Part shown: one piece after another, positions 33,801 through 41,659 of the stretch
How the letters are laid out: every line of letters starts with the position of its first letter
Position numbering within the stretch: position 1 is the first letter of the stretch
Made by a program: the position numbers and the translations under genes
Assembly: GCA_000737985.1 (NCBI GenBank)
Contig: JNVT01000006.1
Span: forward strand, 1 to 64,000
Direction: 5' to 3'
Origin: Gammaproteobacteria bacterium MFB021
GTDB lineage: Bacteria; Pseudomonadota; Gammaproteobacteria; Pseudomonadales; Halomonadaceae
Length of the DNA stretch: 64,000 nt
The notes under the pieces: model-generated
What the model was told of the DNA's origin: nothing
What the model saw: the letters and a program-made list of their open reading frames with translations, nothing else
Databases searched by the model: none

Positions 33801-33851
33801 GACAGGACTGAGGTATCGACAGCACTGAGGTATCGACAGGACTGAGGTTCG
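33801..33851. repeat. 17-bp tandem repeat, three copies
   Basis: Units GACAGGACTGAGGTATC at 33801-33817, 33818-33834 (one change) and 33835-33851 (changed end), in the 213-base gap before the quinone oxidoreductase. Not in a supported gene. Confidence 0.85.
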
Positions 33852-33918
33852 TGTCGTCCGATACCCCTACGCACGCCAAGTACGCCCAGCTCAACCCGTT
33901 TCTCCACAAGGAAAGTTC

Positions 33919-34896
33919 ATGGTCAAGCGCATTCAGTTTTCTCGCACCGGCGGCCCCGAGGTGCTCGAGTATGTCGACTTCGAACCGGCAGCGCCCCAGG
34001 CGGGCGAGGTGCGCGTCGAGAACCGTGCCATCGGCCTCAACTTCATTGATATCTACTTCCGCACCGGGCTCTATCCGGCGCCGTCGTTGCCGTCCGGGCT
34101 GGGCACCGAAGGGGCGGGGGTGGTCGAGGCAGTGGGCGAAGGCGTGACCCACCTTGCTGTCGGTGACCGCGTGGCCTATGCCCAGGGGCCACTCGGCGCC
34201 TACTCGCAGCTGCACGTGCTGCCGGCGGAGAAAGTGGTCAAGCTGCCCGAGGACATCTCCTTCGAGATCGCCGCGGCGTCGATGCTCAAGGGGCTGACGG
34301 TGCAGTACCTGCTGCGCCAGACCTTTCCACTGGAGGGCGGCGAGACGATTCTGTTCCATGCCGCGGCCGGCGGTGTGGGCTCGATCGCCTGCCAGTGGGC
34401 CAAGGCGCTCGACGTCAAGGTGATCGGCACCGTGGGCTCTGACGAGAAGGCCGAGCTGGCCAAGCGCAACGGCGCCTGGGCGACGATCAATTATCGTGAA
34501 GAGAACGTCGCCGAGCGGGTACGCGAACTGACCGGCGGGGCCATGGTGCCGGTGGTCTACGACTCGGTCGGCAAGGACACCTTCACCACCTCGCTCGACT
34601 GTCTCGCCCCGCGTGGGCTGATGGTGAGCTTCGGCAACGCCTCCGGCGCGGTGGAGGGGGTCAATATCGGCATTCTCAACCAGAAGGGCTCGCTCTACCT
34701 GACCCGCCCTAGCCTCAACGGCTACGCCGACACGCCTGAGCGGCTGGATGAGATGAGCCTGGATCTGTTCGATCTGCTCGAGAGTGGCAAGGTCAAGATG
34801 GATATCGCCCAGCGTTTCGATCTGGCCGACGCGGGCAAGGCGCAGGAGGCGTTGGCGGCGCGACGCACCACCGGGTCGACGATTCTGATTCCCTGA
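33919..34896 (+). CDS. qor: NADPH:quinone oxidoreductase (QOR, zinc-free MDR)
   Basis: A 325-residue cytosolic medium-chain reductase that reduces quinones with NADPH. It has the QOR family signature: the N-terminal half with GLNFIDIYFRTGLYP and GLGTEGAGVVEAVG, the MLKGLTVQYLL segment, and the NADPH-binding HAAAGGVGSIACQWAKALG-like AAGGVG loop. There are no zinc-ligand cysteines, as expected for QOR. AAGGAAA stands 6 bases upstream of the ATG. A strong terminator follows. Single gene. Confidence 0.93.
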   Translation: MVKRIQFSRTGGPEVLEYVDFEPAAPQAGEVRVENRAIGLNFIDIYFRTGLYPAPSLPSGLGTEGAGVVEAVGEGVTHLAVGDRVAYAQGPLGAYSQLHVLPAEKVVKLPEDISFEIAAASMLKGLTVQYLLRQTFPLEGGETILFHAAAGGVGSIACQWAKALDVKVIGTVGSDEKAELAKRNGAWATINYREENVAERVRELTGGAMVPVVYDSVGKDTFTTSLDCLAPRGLMVSFGNASGAVEGVNIGILNQKGSLYLTRPSLNGYADTPERLDEMSLDLFDLLESGKVKMDIAQRFDLADAGKAQEALAARRTTGSTILIP

Positions 34897-34951
34897 GCCG
34901 TGCCCATGAGCGCCGGCGCACGGCCGCCGGCGTGACAATGACCTATGCTGC

Positions 34952-34989
34952 AAAAGCCGGCAGCGCCTCTGGGGCGCTGCCGGCTTTTT
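34952..34989 (+). terminator. Strong rho-independent terminator after qor
   Basis: A GC-rich stem (about AAAAGCCGGCAGCGCC with GGGCGCTGCCGGCTTTTT) starts 56 bases after the stop, with a 4-base loop and a T-run. The opposite A-run makes it usable both ways. Confidence 0.9.
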
Positions 34990-35074
34990 CGATGCTGCGG
35001 GCAGGCTCGGCAGGTGGTTTGCCTACCAAACCTGTTGCCGGGAGGGCAGCAGTGCACGACAAGGAGTCTTACCC

Positions 35075-36868
35075 ATGCAGGATGCCTACTGGGTCTTCGC
35101 GGTCCTCTTTCTGACCCTGGTTGCCTTCGTCTGGGGGCGCTTTCGTTACGACATGGTGGCCATGGCGGCGCTACTGGTGAGCGTGCTGCTGGGGCTGGTG
35201 CCCGCCGATCAGGCATTTTCCGGCTTCGGCCATCCGGCGGTGATCACCGTCGCCGCGGTGTTGATTCTGAGTCGTGGCTTCGAACACGCCGGCGTGGTCG
35301 ACTGGATCGCCGAGAAGACGCTCAAGGCCGGTAGTCGCCCGATCTGGCAGCTCACTGTGCTCACGGCGACGGTGATCCTGCTCTCGGCGATGATGAACAA
35401 CGTCGGTGCGCTGGCGCTGCTGCTGCCGGTGGCGGTGCGCGTCGCTCGCGAGCACGATACCTCGCCTTCGCTGCTGCTGATGCCGCTGGCCTTCGGCTCG
35501 CTGCTGGGCGGGCTGATCACGCTGATCGGCACGCCGCCCAATATCATCATCAGTGCCTTCCGCGCCGGGCAGGGCGAGGGGCCCTTCAGCATGTTCGACT
35601 TCGCCCCGGTGGGCGGCGCCGTGGCGCTGGCGGGGTTCGCCTTCATGATCCTGCTGGGTGGGCGGCTGACGCCGCAGCGCCAGGGGCGGGCATCTGCCGA
35701 CGAGCTGTTCGAAACCTCGGCCTATCTCAGCGAGCTGCACGTCAACGAGGATGCCAAGGCGGTGGGTTGGCGCCTGCGCGAGCTGCAGGAGGTGTGCGGC
35801 GACCCGGTGCCGGTGCTGGCCGTGCTGCGTGGTGAAGAGCGCTACTCCGGCCACCGCTTTTTCGGCCCCCTGGCCGCCGGCGACATCCTGTTGCTGGAGG
35901 CGGGCCCGGAAGATCTCAAGCTGCTCGAGGACAAGGCCGGATTGAGCATCAGCGCCAGCGGCGAGGATGACGAGGATAGCGATGACGCGCGGCCCCGGCT
36001 CGACGCCGACGAGCTGCAGCTGGTCGAGGTGGTGGTGCGCAACGATTCGATGATGATCAACCGCACCGTCTCCCAGCTGCGCCTGCTCAACCAGCACGGC
36101 CTGCATCTGGTGGCGGTCTCCCGCGATGGTACCCGGCTCAAGCAGCGCCTGCGCGAAGTGCGCTTCCAGCCCGGCGATGTCCTGCTGCTGCAGGGTGACG
36201 AGAACAACCTGAGCGAGAGCCTGTCGACCCTGGGCTGTCTGCCACTGGCCAGTCGCAAGCTGGCGCTGGGTCAACCGCGCCAGCTATGGCTGTCGGTGGG
36301 CATCTTCGCGTTGGCGATCGCCGCCATGGTGTTCGATCTGCTGCCCGCCGCCATCGCCATGTCGCTGGCAGCGCTGATCACCCTGGCCCTGGGCGTGCTG
36401 CCACTGCGGGAAGGATATGATGCGATCGAGGGCTCGGTGATCGTGCTGCTGGCGGCGATGCTGCCGGTGGGCAAGGCGCTGGAGACCAGCGGCGGGGCGC
36501 AGATGATCGCCGACGCCATGATGTCGGCGGGCAGCGGCTGGCCGCCGGTGGTCACCCTGACGGCGCTGTTCGTGCTGACCCTGCTGCTCTCGAACGTCAT
36601 CAACAATGCCGCCGCGGCGCTATTGATGGCGCCGATCGCGGCCAATCTGGCCAGCGGCATGCAGGTCTCGCTCGATCCGTTCTTGATGGCAGTGGCGGTG
36701 AGCGCCTCCTGCGCCTTCCTCACCCCGATCGGGCATCAGTCCAATACCCTGGTGATGGGGCCGGGGGGCTATCGTTTCCGCGATTACTGGAAGCTGGGAC
36801 TGCCGCTGTCGGCGGTGGTCACGCTCACCGCGATTCCTCTCATCTTGCTCATTTGGCCGCTATCATGA
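35075..36868 (+). CDS. SLC13/DASS-type permease with TrkA-C (RCK_C) domains
   Basis: A 597-residue inner-membrane protein. Two halves of hydrophobic helices each contain a re-entrant NNxxA-type segment (MMNNVGALALLLPVAV near 108-125 and NVINNAAAALLMAPIA near 505-520) and TPPN / SNT elements, as in SLC13-like transporters. Between them (about 200-400) are two RCK_C/TrkA_C domains, ending with PGDVLLLQGDENN. Such proteins move anions (sulfate, dicarboxylates) or ions with Na+ and are ligand-gated by the RCK_C parts. AAGGAG is 9 bases before the ATG. The substrate is open. Confidence 0.9.
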   Translation: MQDAYWVFAVLFLTLVAFVWGRFRYDMVAMAALLVSVLLGLVPADQAFSGFGHPAVITVAAVLILSRGFEHAGVVDWIAEKTLKAGSRPIWQLTVLTATVILLSAMMNNVGALALLLPVAVRVAREHDTSPSLLLMPLAFGSLLGGLITLIGTPPNIIISAFRAGQGEGPFSMFDFAPVGGAVALAGFAFMILLGGRLTPQRQGRASADELFETSAYLSELHVNEDAKAVGWRLRELQEVCGDPVPVLAVLRGEERYSGHRFFGPLAAGDILLLEAGPEDLKLLEDKAGLSISASGEDDEDSDDARPRLDADELQLVEVVVRNDSMMINRTVSQLRLLNQHGLHLVAVSRDGTRLKQRLREVRFQPGDVLLLQGDENNLSESLSTLGCLPLASRKLALGQPRQLWLSVGIFALAIAAMVFDLLPAAIAMSLAALITLALGVLPLREGYDAIEGSVIVLLAAMLPVGKALETSGGAQMIADAMMSAGSGWPPVVTLTALFVLTLLLSNVINNAAAALLMAPIAANLASGMQVSLDPFLMAVAVSASCAFLTPIGHQSNTLVMGPGGYRFRDYWKLGLPLSAVVTLTAIPLILLIWPLS

Positions 36869-36939
36869 GCGCAGCTTCCGTCAGCCGTGAGGTCCCGCGA
36901 TTCGACATCGCGCCCCGCTTGCCGAGAGACCTGCAACTT

Positions 36940-37542
36940 ATGGCCACCATCGATGTTTCCACGGCGCCCGCTCGGGCTGGCGCCGTCGTTCGCGACCACC
37001 CGCCCGGTGCCGATTCATCCCGCGCTGATCCGTCACCGGTGCCACCTGGGCGTGCCGCGCTCGGGGGGCGGGCGCTGCTCGCCGCGCTCGCCATGAGTCT
37101 GCTGCTGGCCGGCTGCGCCACGCCCCACGCCACCCAGTCTGACGCCGCGCCGGCGGCGACCAGCACCACCGGCAAGGCTGCCGGCAAGCGCAAGGGGCCG
37201 GGACCGGTGATAGCGCACGAGCGTGAGCCACGGCCGGTGCCCAACCAGCGCCGCCGGGTTGGCGAAGCGACCTACTACGCGCCCTATTTCGAAGGGCGGC
37301 TGACCGCCAGCGGTGAACCCTACGATGGCCGGGCGATGACCGCAGCGCACAAGACGCTGCCGTTCGGTACCCGGGTCAAGGTGACGCATCTGAGCACCGG
37401 GGACAGCGCCATCGTGCGTATCAACGACCGCGGGCCTTTCGTCCCCGGGCGGATCATCGACCTGTCGCAGCGGGCTGCCGAGAAGCTGGGGCTGATCGAT
37501 GACGGTACCGCCGATGTTCAGCTGCAGGTGCTGGAGCAGTAG
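36940..37542 (+). CDS. rlpA: RlpA-like septal lytic transglycosylase / lipoprotein
   Basis: The C-terminal part has the double-psi beta-barrel of RlpA: GEATYYAPYFEGRLTASGEPYDGRAMTAAHKTLPFGTRVKVT and IVRINDRGPFVPGRIIDLS. RlpA cleaves naked glycan strands at the septum. A lipobox (MSLLLAGC) follows a hydrophobic stretch, so it is an outer-membrane lipoprotein. There is no SPOR domain, unlike E. coli RlpA. The start is ambiguous. 36865 overlaps the permease stop (ATGA), 36940 is the reported ATG, and a GTG at 37039 would give a textbook 26-residue lipoprotein signal without the odd long n-region. Confidence 0.85.
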   Translation: MATIDVSTAPARAGAVVRDHPPGADSSRADPSPVPPGRAALGGRALLAALAMSLLLAGCATPHATQSDAAPAATSTTGKAAGKRKGPGPVIAHEREPRPVPNQRRRVGEATYYAPYFEGRLTASGEPYDGRAMTAAHKTLPFGTRVKVTHLSTGDSAIVRINDRGPFVPGRIIDLSQRAAEKLGLIDDGTADVQLQVLEQ

Positions 37543-37593
37543 CCGGATATTCATCGGCTGCCAGCCCCAGCCTCTCGGCGCGCACCGGCGCGC

Positions 37594-37628
37594 AAAAAAA
37601 CGCGGCCCCGTTCTCGAACGGGGCCGCG
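37594..37628 (-). terminator. Rho-independent terminator of fadE
   Basis: CGCGGCCCCGTT (37601-37612) pairs with AACGGGGCCGCG (37617-37628). On the minus strand the stem ends in a T-run (A7 at 37594-37600 on the plus strand), 53 bases past the fadE stop. It also lies past the convergent rlpA stop. Confidence 0.85.
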
Positions 37629-37680
37629 GCCTTTGGGGGGAGAGAGACTGGGGGCATTGCTGCTAGCCCCCGGCCCCTGT

Positions 37681-40149
37681 TCACGCCGGCGTGGTGTGGG
37701 TCTGGCGCTCGTGGTTGGCACTCGGCTGCTGGCTGGTGAAGGCGTCGAAGTCGAAGTCGTCGACCGTCAGCATGTCCAGCACCTCGGCCTCGTGGGCACG
37801 CATGAAGGTGGCGTCCTCCTCGCTCAGCAGGCCGGCCTCGAGCCCCGCTTCGATCCACTGCTCGGGGTGCAGCGCGGCTTCCGGCAGTTCGCGCTTGGCG
37901 CGCGCCTTGTTGAGCGTGCGGTAGATCGTCTCGGCGCGCTCGGCGTTGGCCAGCAGCGCGTTGTAGCGCGCCAGCGGATTCTCCTGCTGACCCTCTTCCC
38001 AGCTGTCCCAGGTATTGCGGGTGAGCTTGTGACGCAGCGCGGTGTCGGTGGAGATCGCCTTGGCGATATCGCGGGTCAGGCTGTCCTGCGGCTTGTGCCA
38101 GCGGCGCCCCAGCGGCATCGTGATGCCGGCGAGCAGATGGGCCAGGGCACGGTTGGGCAGGTTCTCGTAGAGCTCCACCAGCGCTTGCTCGGCGCGGTTG
38201 AGCAGGAAGCGGCAGCTGTAGTGGAACAGCGCGGCTTCACCGTCGACCCGGTCACTGTCGTGCCACTGTTTGAGCACCATCGACAGCAGGTAGAGGTTGG
38301 AGAGCACGTCGCCCAGACGCGCCGAGATCATCTCGCGCTGCTTGAGCTTGGCGCCCAGGCTGGCCATGGCGGCGTCGGCACACAGGCCGAAGGCGGAGGA
38401 GAGGCGTGCCACCTCCTGCGCATAGGGCTTGGCCAGGGAGTCGAACGGTACCTCGGCGCGGCCTAGCCCCAGGGCCTGGGTAAAGGCACGCGCGGCGTTG
38501 CCGAAGATCAGCCCGGTATGGCGGAAGAAGAGCTTGTCGAAGGCCGCGAAATCATTGCTGTCCTTGGCCGCCAGCTCGTCGAGCACGTAGGGATGGCAGC
38601 GAATCGCGCCCTGACCGAAGATCATCAGGTTGCGGGTCATGATGTTGGCGCCCTCGACGGTGATCGACACCGGCGTGGCACTGAAGCCGATCCCCAGGTA
38701 GTTACGCGGCCCCAGGGTCACGGTACGCCCGCCATGCACGTCCATGGCGTCGATCATCATCTCGCGCTGGAATTCGGTCAGCTGGCTCTTGAGGATCGCC
38801 GAGGGCACCGCCGGCTTGACCCCGTGGTCGATGGTATTGGCGGTCTGCATCACCGCGGCCTGGGAGATATAGGCCTTGGCGGCGAGACGCGCCAGCGGCT
38901 CCTGCACCCCCTCCATCTCGGCCACTGCGATGTTGAACTGGCGCCGGATACGCGCGAAGCCGCCGGTCCAGCCCACCGCGTAGCGCCCGGTGCCGGCGGC
39001 GCCGGAGGGCAGGGTGATGCAGCGCCCCACGGAGAGGCACTCGACCAGCATGCGCCAGCCCTGGCCGGCCATCTCCAGCCCGCCGATCAGGTAGTCGAGC
39101 GGGATGAACACATCCTTGCCGCGGATCGGACCGTTCATGAACGGGCTGCCGATCGGATGGTGACGGCGGCCGATCTGCATGCCTTCGGTGTCACGCGGGA
39201 TCAGCGCACAGCTGATGCCGATATCGCTCTCGCCGCGTTCGAGCAGGTTGTCCGGGTCGAACATGCGGAAGGCCAGGCCGACCACGGTGGCGATCGGCGC
39301 CAGGGTGATCCAGCGCTTCTCGAAGGTGAGCTTGAGGCCGAGGACTTCCTTGCCCTCGTGCATGCCGCGGCAGACGATACCCACATCGGGGATCGAGGTC
39401 GCGTCGCTGCCGGCGCGCGGCCCGGTCAGCGCGAAGCAGGGGATGTCACGGCCGTCGGCCAGGCGCGGCAGGTAGTGATTCTTCTGTTCTTCGGTGCCGT
39501 ACTTGAGCAGCAGTTCACCCGGGCCGAGCGAGTTGGGCACGCCCACGGTGCTCATCAGGGTCTCGTTGAAGGCGAGCTTCTGCAGTACCGCCGACTGCGC
39601 CTTGGCGGAGAATTCGAGGCCGCCATAGGCCTTGGGAATGATCATGCCGAAGAAGCGCTCCTTCTTCAGATAATCCCACAGCTCGGGGGGCATGTCGGCG
39701 CGCTCGCGGGCGATCTCCCAGGCGTTGCACATGCCGGCGGCGACCGCGCACTGGTGATCGACGAAGGCTTGCTCCTCGTCACTCAGGCCGGGATTGTCGA
39801 AGGCCAGCAGGCGTTTCCAGTCCGGGCGGCCGCTGAACAGCTCGCCATCCCAGGCCACGGTGCCGGCATCCAGCGCTACGCGCTCGGTCTCGGAGACCTT
39901 GGGCGCGATCTGCTTGAACACCTTGAACAGACGCGGCGACAGCCACAGACGACGCAGCGGCTTTAGCCCACAGATGGCGACACCGGCGGCCGCGATCAGC
40001 AGCACGACGCCGATGATCTCGGCATCCAGAACCAGCCCCAGTACGCCGAGAACGGCGAGTACCGCGACGGCCGGCAGGGCGCCGGCCTCGCGACGCATGA
40101 CGACCAGACAGCCGACGATGGCGGCGACGAGAAGCAGCAGTGTGATCAT
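37681..40149 (-). CDS. fadE: Acyl-CoA dehydrogenase FadE
   Basis: First enzyme of fatty acid beta-oxidation, transferring electrons from acyl-CoA to FAD and ETF. The 822 residues match the long FadE type of gammaproteobacteria (E. coli 814). There is an N-terminal hydrophobic membrane segment (MITLLLLVAAIVGCLVVM), then ACAD domains with LTGPRAGSDATSIPD, the FAD-binding loops and the C-terminal helical domain (ISARLGDVLSNLYLLSMVLKQW). GGAG is 8 bases before the ATG at 40149. A PsrA-like operator sits in the promoter, so induction by long-chain fatty acids is likely. Single gene, divergent from the GGDEF gene. Confidence 0.95.
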   Translation of the reverse strand: MITLLLLVAAIVGCLVVMRREAGALPAVAVLAVLGVLGLVLDAEIIGVVLLIAAAGVAICGLKPLRRLWLSPRLFKVFKQIAPKVSETERVALDAGTVAWDGELFSGRPDWKRLLAFDNPGLSDEEQAFVDHQCAVAAGMCNAWEIARERADMPPELWDYLKKERFFGMIIPKAYGGLEFSAKAQSAVLQKLAFNETLMSTVGVPNSLGPGELLLKYGTEEQKNHYLPRLADGRDIPCFALTGPRAGSDATSIPDVGIVCRGMHEGKEVLGLKLTFEKRWITLAPIATVVGLAFRMFDPDNLLERGESDIGISCALIPRDTEGMQIGRRHHPIGSPFMNGPIRGKDVFIPLDYLIGGLEMAGQGWRMLVECLSVGRCITLPSGAAGTGRYAVGWTGGFARIRRQFNIAVAEMEGVQEPLARLAAKAYISQAAVMQTANTIDHGVKPAVPSAILKSQLTEFQREMMIDAMDVHGGRTVTLGPRNYLGIGFSATPVSITVEGANIMTRNLMIFGQGAIRCHPYVLDELAAKDSNDFAAFDKLFFRHTGLIFGNAARAFTQALGLGRAEVPFDSLAKPYAQEVARLSSAFGLCADAAMASLGAKLKQREMISARLGDVLSNLYLLSMVLKQWHDSDRVDGEAALFHYSCRFLLNRAEQALVELYENLPNRALAHLLAGITMPLGRRWHKPQDSLTRDIAKAISTDTALRHKLTRNTWDSWEEGQQENPLARYNALLANAERAETIYRTLNKARAKRELPEAALHPEQWIEAGLEAGLLSEEDATFMRAHEAEVLDMLTVDDFDFDAFTSQQPSANHERQTHTTPA

Positions 40150-40215
40150 GGCGAACTCCGCAGGAGAAGACGTCGGGAGTGCCGGCCGCAGACACCGCTG
40201 CGGGGGACGCTCCCA

Positions 40216-40241
40216 CAAATTCAGACGAGCGTTTGAATTTG
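40216..40241. promoter_or_regulatory. PsrA-like operator in the fadE promoter
   Basis: CAGAC-GAGC-GTTTG (40222-40235 plus flank) is one base from the PsrA consensus (G/C)AAAC-N2-4-GTTT(G/C). It lies inside a wider dyad, CAAATTCA-N10-TGAATTTG (40216-40241), about 70 bases upstream of fadE. PsrA in pseudomonads represses beta-oxidation genes and responds to long-chain acyl ligands. A PsrA homologue is not in the window. Confidence 0.55.
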
Positions 40242-40457
40242 GTTTTCAGACTAGCGGATCGCAGGCCGGCTGGCTAGCGTCGCGGCTCTTATCCTTTTGG
40301 GCTAGGCGAGCCCGCTTCAGGCCGTCCGCCGCCTGCCGATAGGATTTTAGTCGAGTGAAGGGCACAGTAGGGGGGCGCAGAGAGACACGACGCGACGGCC
40401 GTCATCGACCACCGGCCACCATTCACCGATCGCGCGCGATCTCCAACGGAAGCCTGC

Positions 40458-41630
40458 ATGAAACTCTTCTTGCGTCTCGTGGCCCTGGGACGGCGTTCAC
40501 ACAGCGTGAACCATGCCTTGCCCCGGTATCGATTCCTGCGTTGGCTCAACGGCTGCGATCGTGCATTGCCGGACGAGGTGCTGTTGCGCCTCAGCGGCGG
40601 CGCCATCATGCATCTGCCGCTGCTGTTGGCAGGGATGACGTGCACCTTGATGGTCGGCATCGCCCTGCTCATCGCCAGACCCTCTGGGTTCATGTTGGCC
40701 TGGGTGACGCTGAACCTGGCACTGATGGGTGGCCGTGTTCTGGAGTTCCGCTGGCGCCAGCGGCGCGCGCGGCGCGGTCAGCGCACGCCAGTGGACACAG
40801 TGTTGATTCTCGCCCTGCTCTGGGCGCTGTCGCTGGGCGGGCTCGGTGCCTATACCCTCATCGTCGCGCCGACGCCGCTGCAGCTGATCATCATCGGCAC
40901 GCTGCTGGCCATATCCAGCTCCTATCCGGCGCTGTGCATCGGCCGGCCCCGGCTGTCGGTCCTGCTGGTGCTGCTCGCCGATTTACCGCTCAAGCTGGCG
41001 GTGCCGTTCCAGCCGGTGGGTGCTTACTGGATCTTCGTTGCGCAGGGGCCGATCTATTGGCTGGCCATGCTGTGGTTCAGCTGCTATCTCAACGGCTTCG
41101 CCGAGCGGGCCCTGTTGGGAGAGAGCCGCAGCCGTTTCGAGGCGGAGCACGATCACCTGACCGGCCTCCACAATCGCCCCGGCTTCCATCGTCGGGTCGA
41201 TGACTTGCGCCGTGGCGTCGCGGGGTTGCTGCCGGCGACGCTGTTCTATATGGATCTCGACGGCTTCAAGCAGATCAATGACCATCAGGGGCACGAAGCC
41301 GGCGATGCGCTGCTGGTGGACGTGGCGACACTATTTCAGCAGGTGCTACGCCACAAGGATATCGTGGTGCGCTGGGGTGGCGACGAGTTCCTGCTGCTAC
41401 TGCCCGGTGCCAGCGAGTTCCTGGCGGCGGACATCGCCGAGCGCCTGTTGGCGACCGTCAAGGCGCTCGACGAGACCTATCCCGGGGTGGGGATGAGCAT
41501 CGGCATTGCGCGCGAGGCCGACCTCCGGCAGTTGGACGCCGAACGGCTGGTGGCGCTGATCGATCGCGCCGATGCCGCTCTCTATCAGGCCAAGCGCGCC
41601 GGCAAGGGGCGCTATCGTCACGCCGGTTGA
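40458..41630 (+). CDS. Membrane-bound diguanylate cyclase (GGDEF)
   Basis: A 390-residue inner-membrane enzyme that makes c-di-GMP from GTP. About five hydrophobic segments (residues ~45-215) form a sensory part without a recognised domain. The GGDEF domain starts at DHLTGLHNRPGFHRR, has FYMDLDGFKQINDHQGHEAGD, and holds the active RWGGDEFLLLL. An intact I-site RHKD lies five residues before GGDEF, so product inhibition is expected. There is no EAL domain. Divergent from fadE, and downstream of it comes the mdtABC-type operon on the other strand. Confidence 0.93.
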   Translation: MKLFLRLVALGRRSHSVNHALPRYRFLRWLNGCDRALPDEVLLRLSGGAIMHLPLLLAGMTCTLMVGIALLIARPSGFMLAWVTLNLALMGGRVLEFRWRQRRARRGQRTPVDTVLILALLWALSLGGLGAYTLIVAPTPLQLIIIGTLLAISSSYPALCIGRPRLSVLLVLLADLPLKLAVPFQPVGAYWIFVAQGPIYWLAMLWFSCYLNGFAERALLGESRSRFEAEHDHLTGLHNRPGFHRRVDDLRRGVAGLLPATLFYMDLDGFKQINDHQGHEAGDALLVDVATLFQQVLRHKDIVVRWGGDEFLLLLPGASEFLAADIAERLLATVKALDETYPGVGMSIGIAREADLRQLDAERLVALIDRADAALYQAKRAGKGRYRHAG

Positions 41631-41659
41631 ACGCGGCGAGCCTTACTCCTCGCCAGCGC

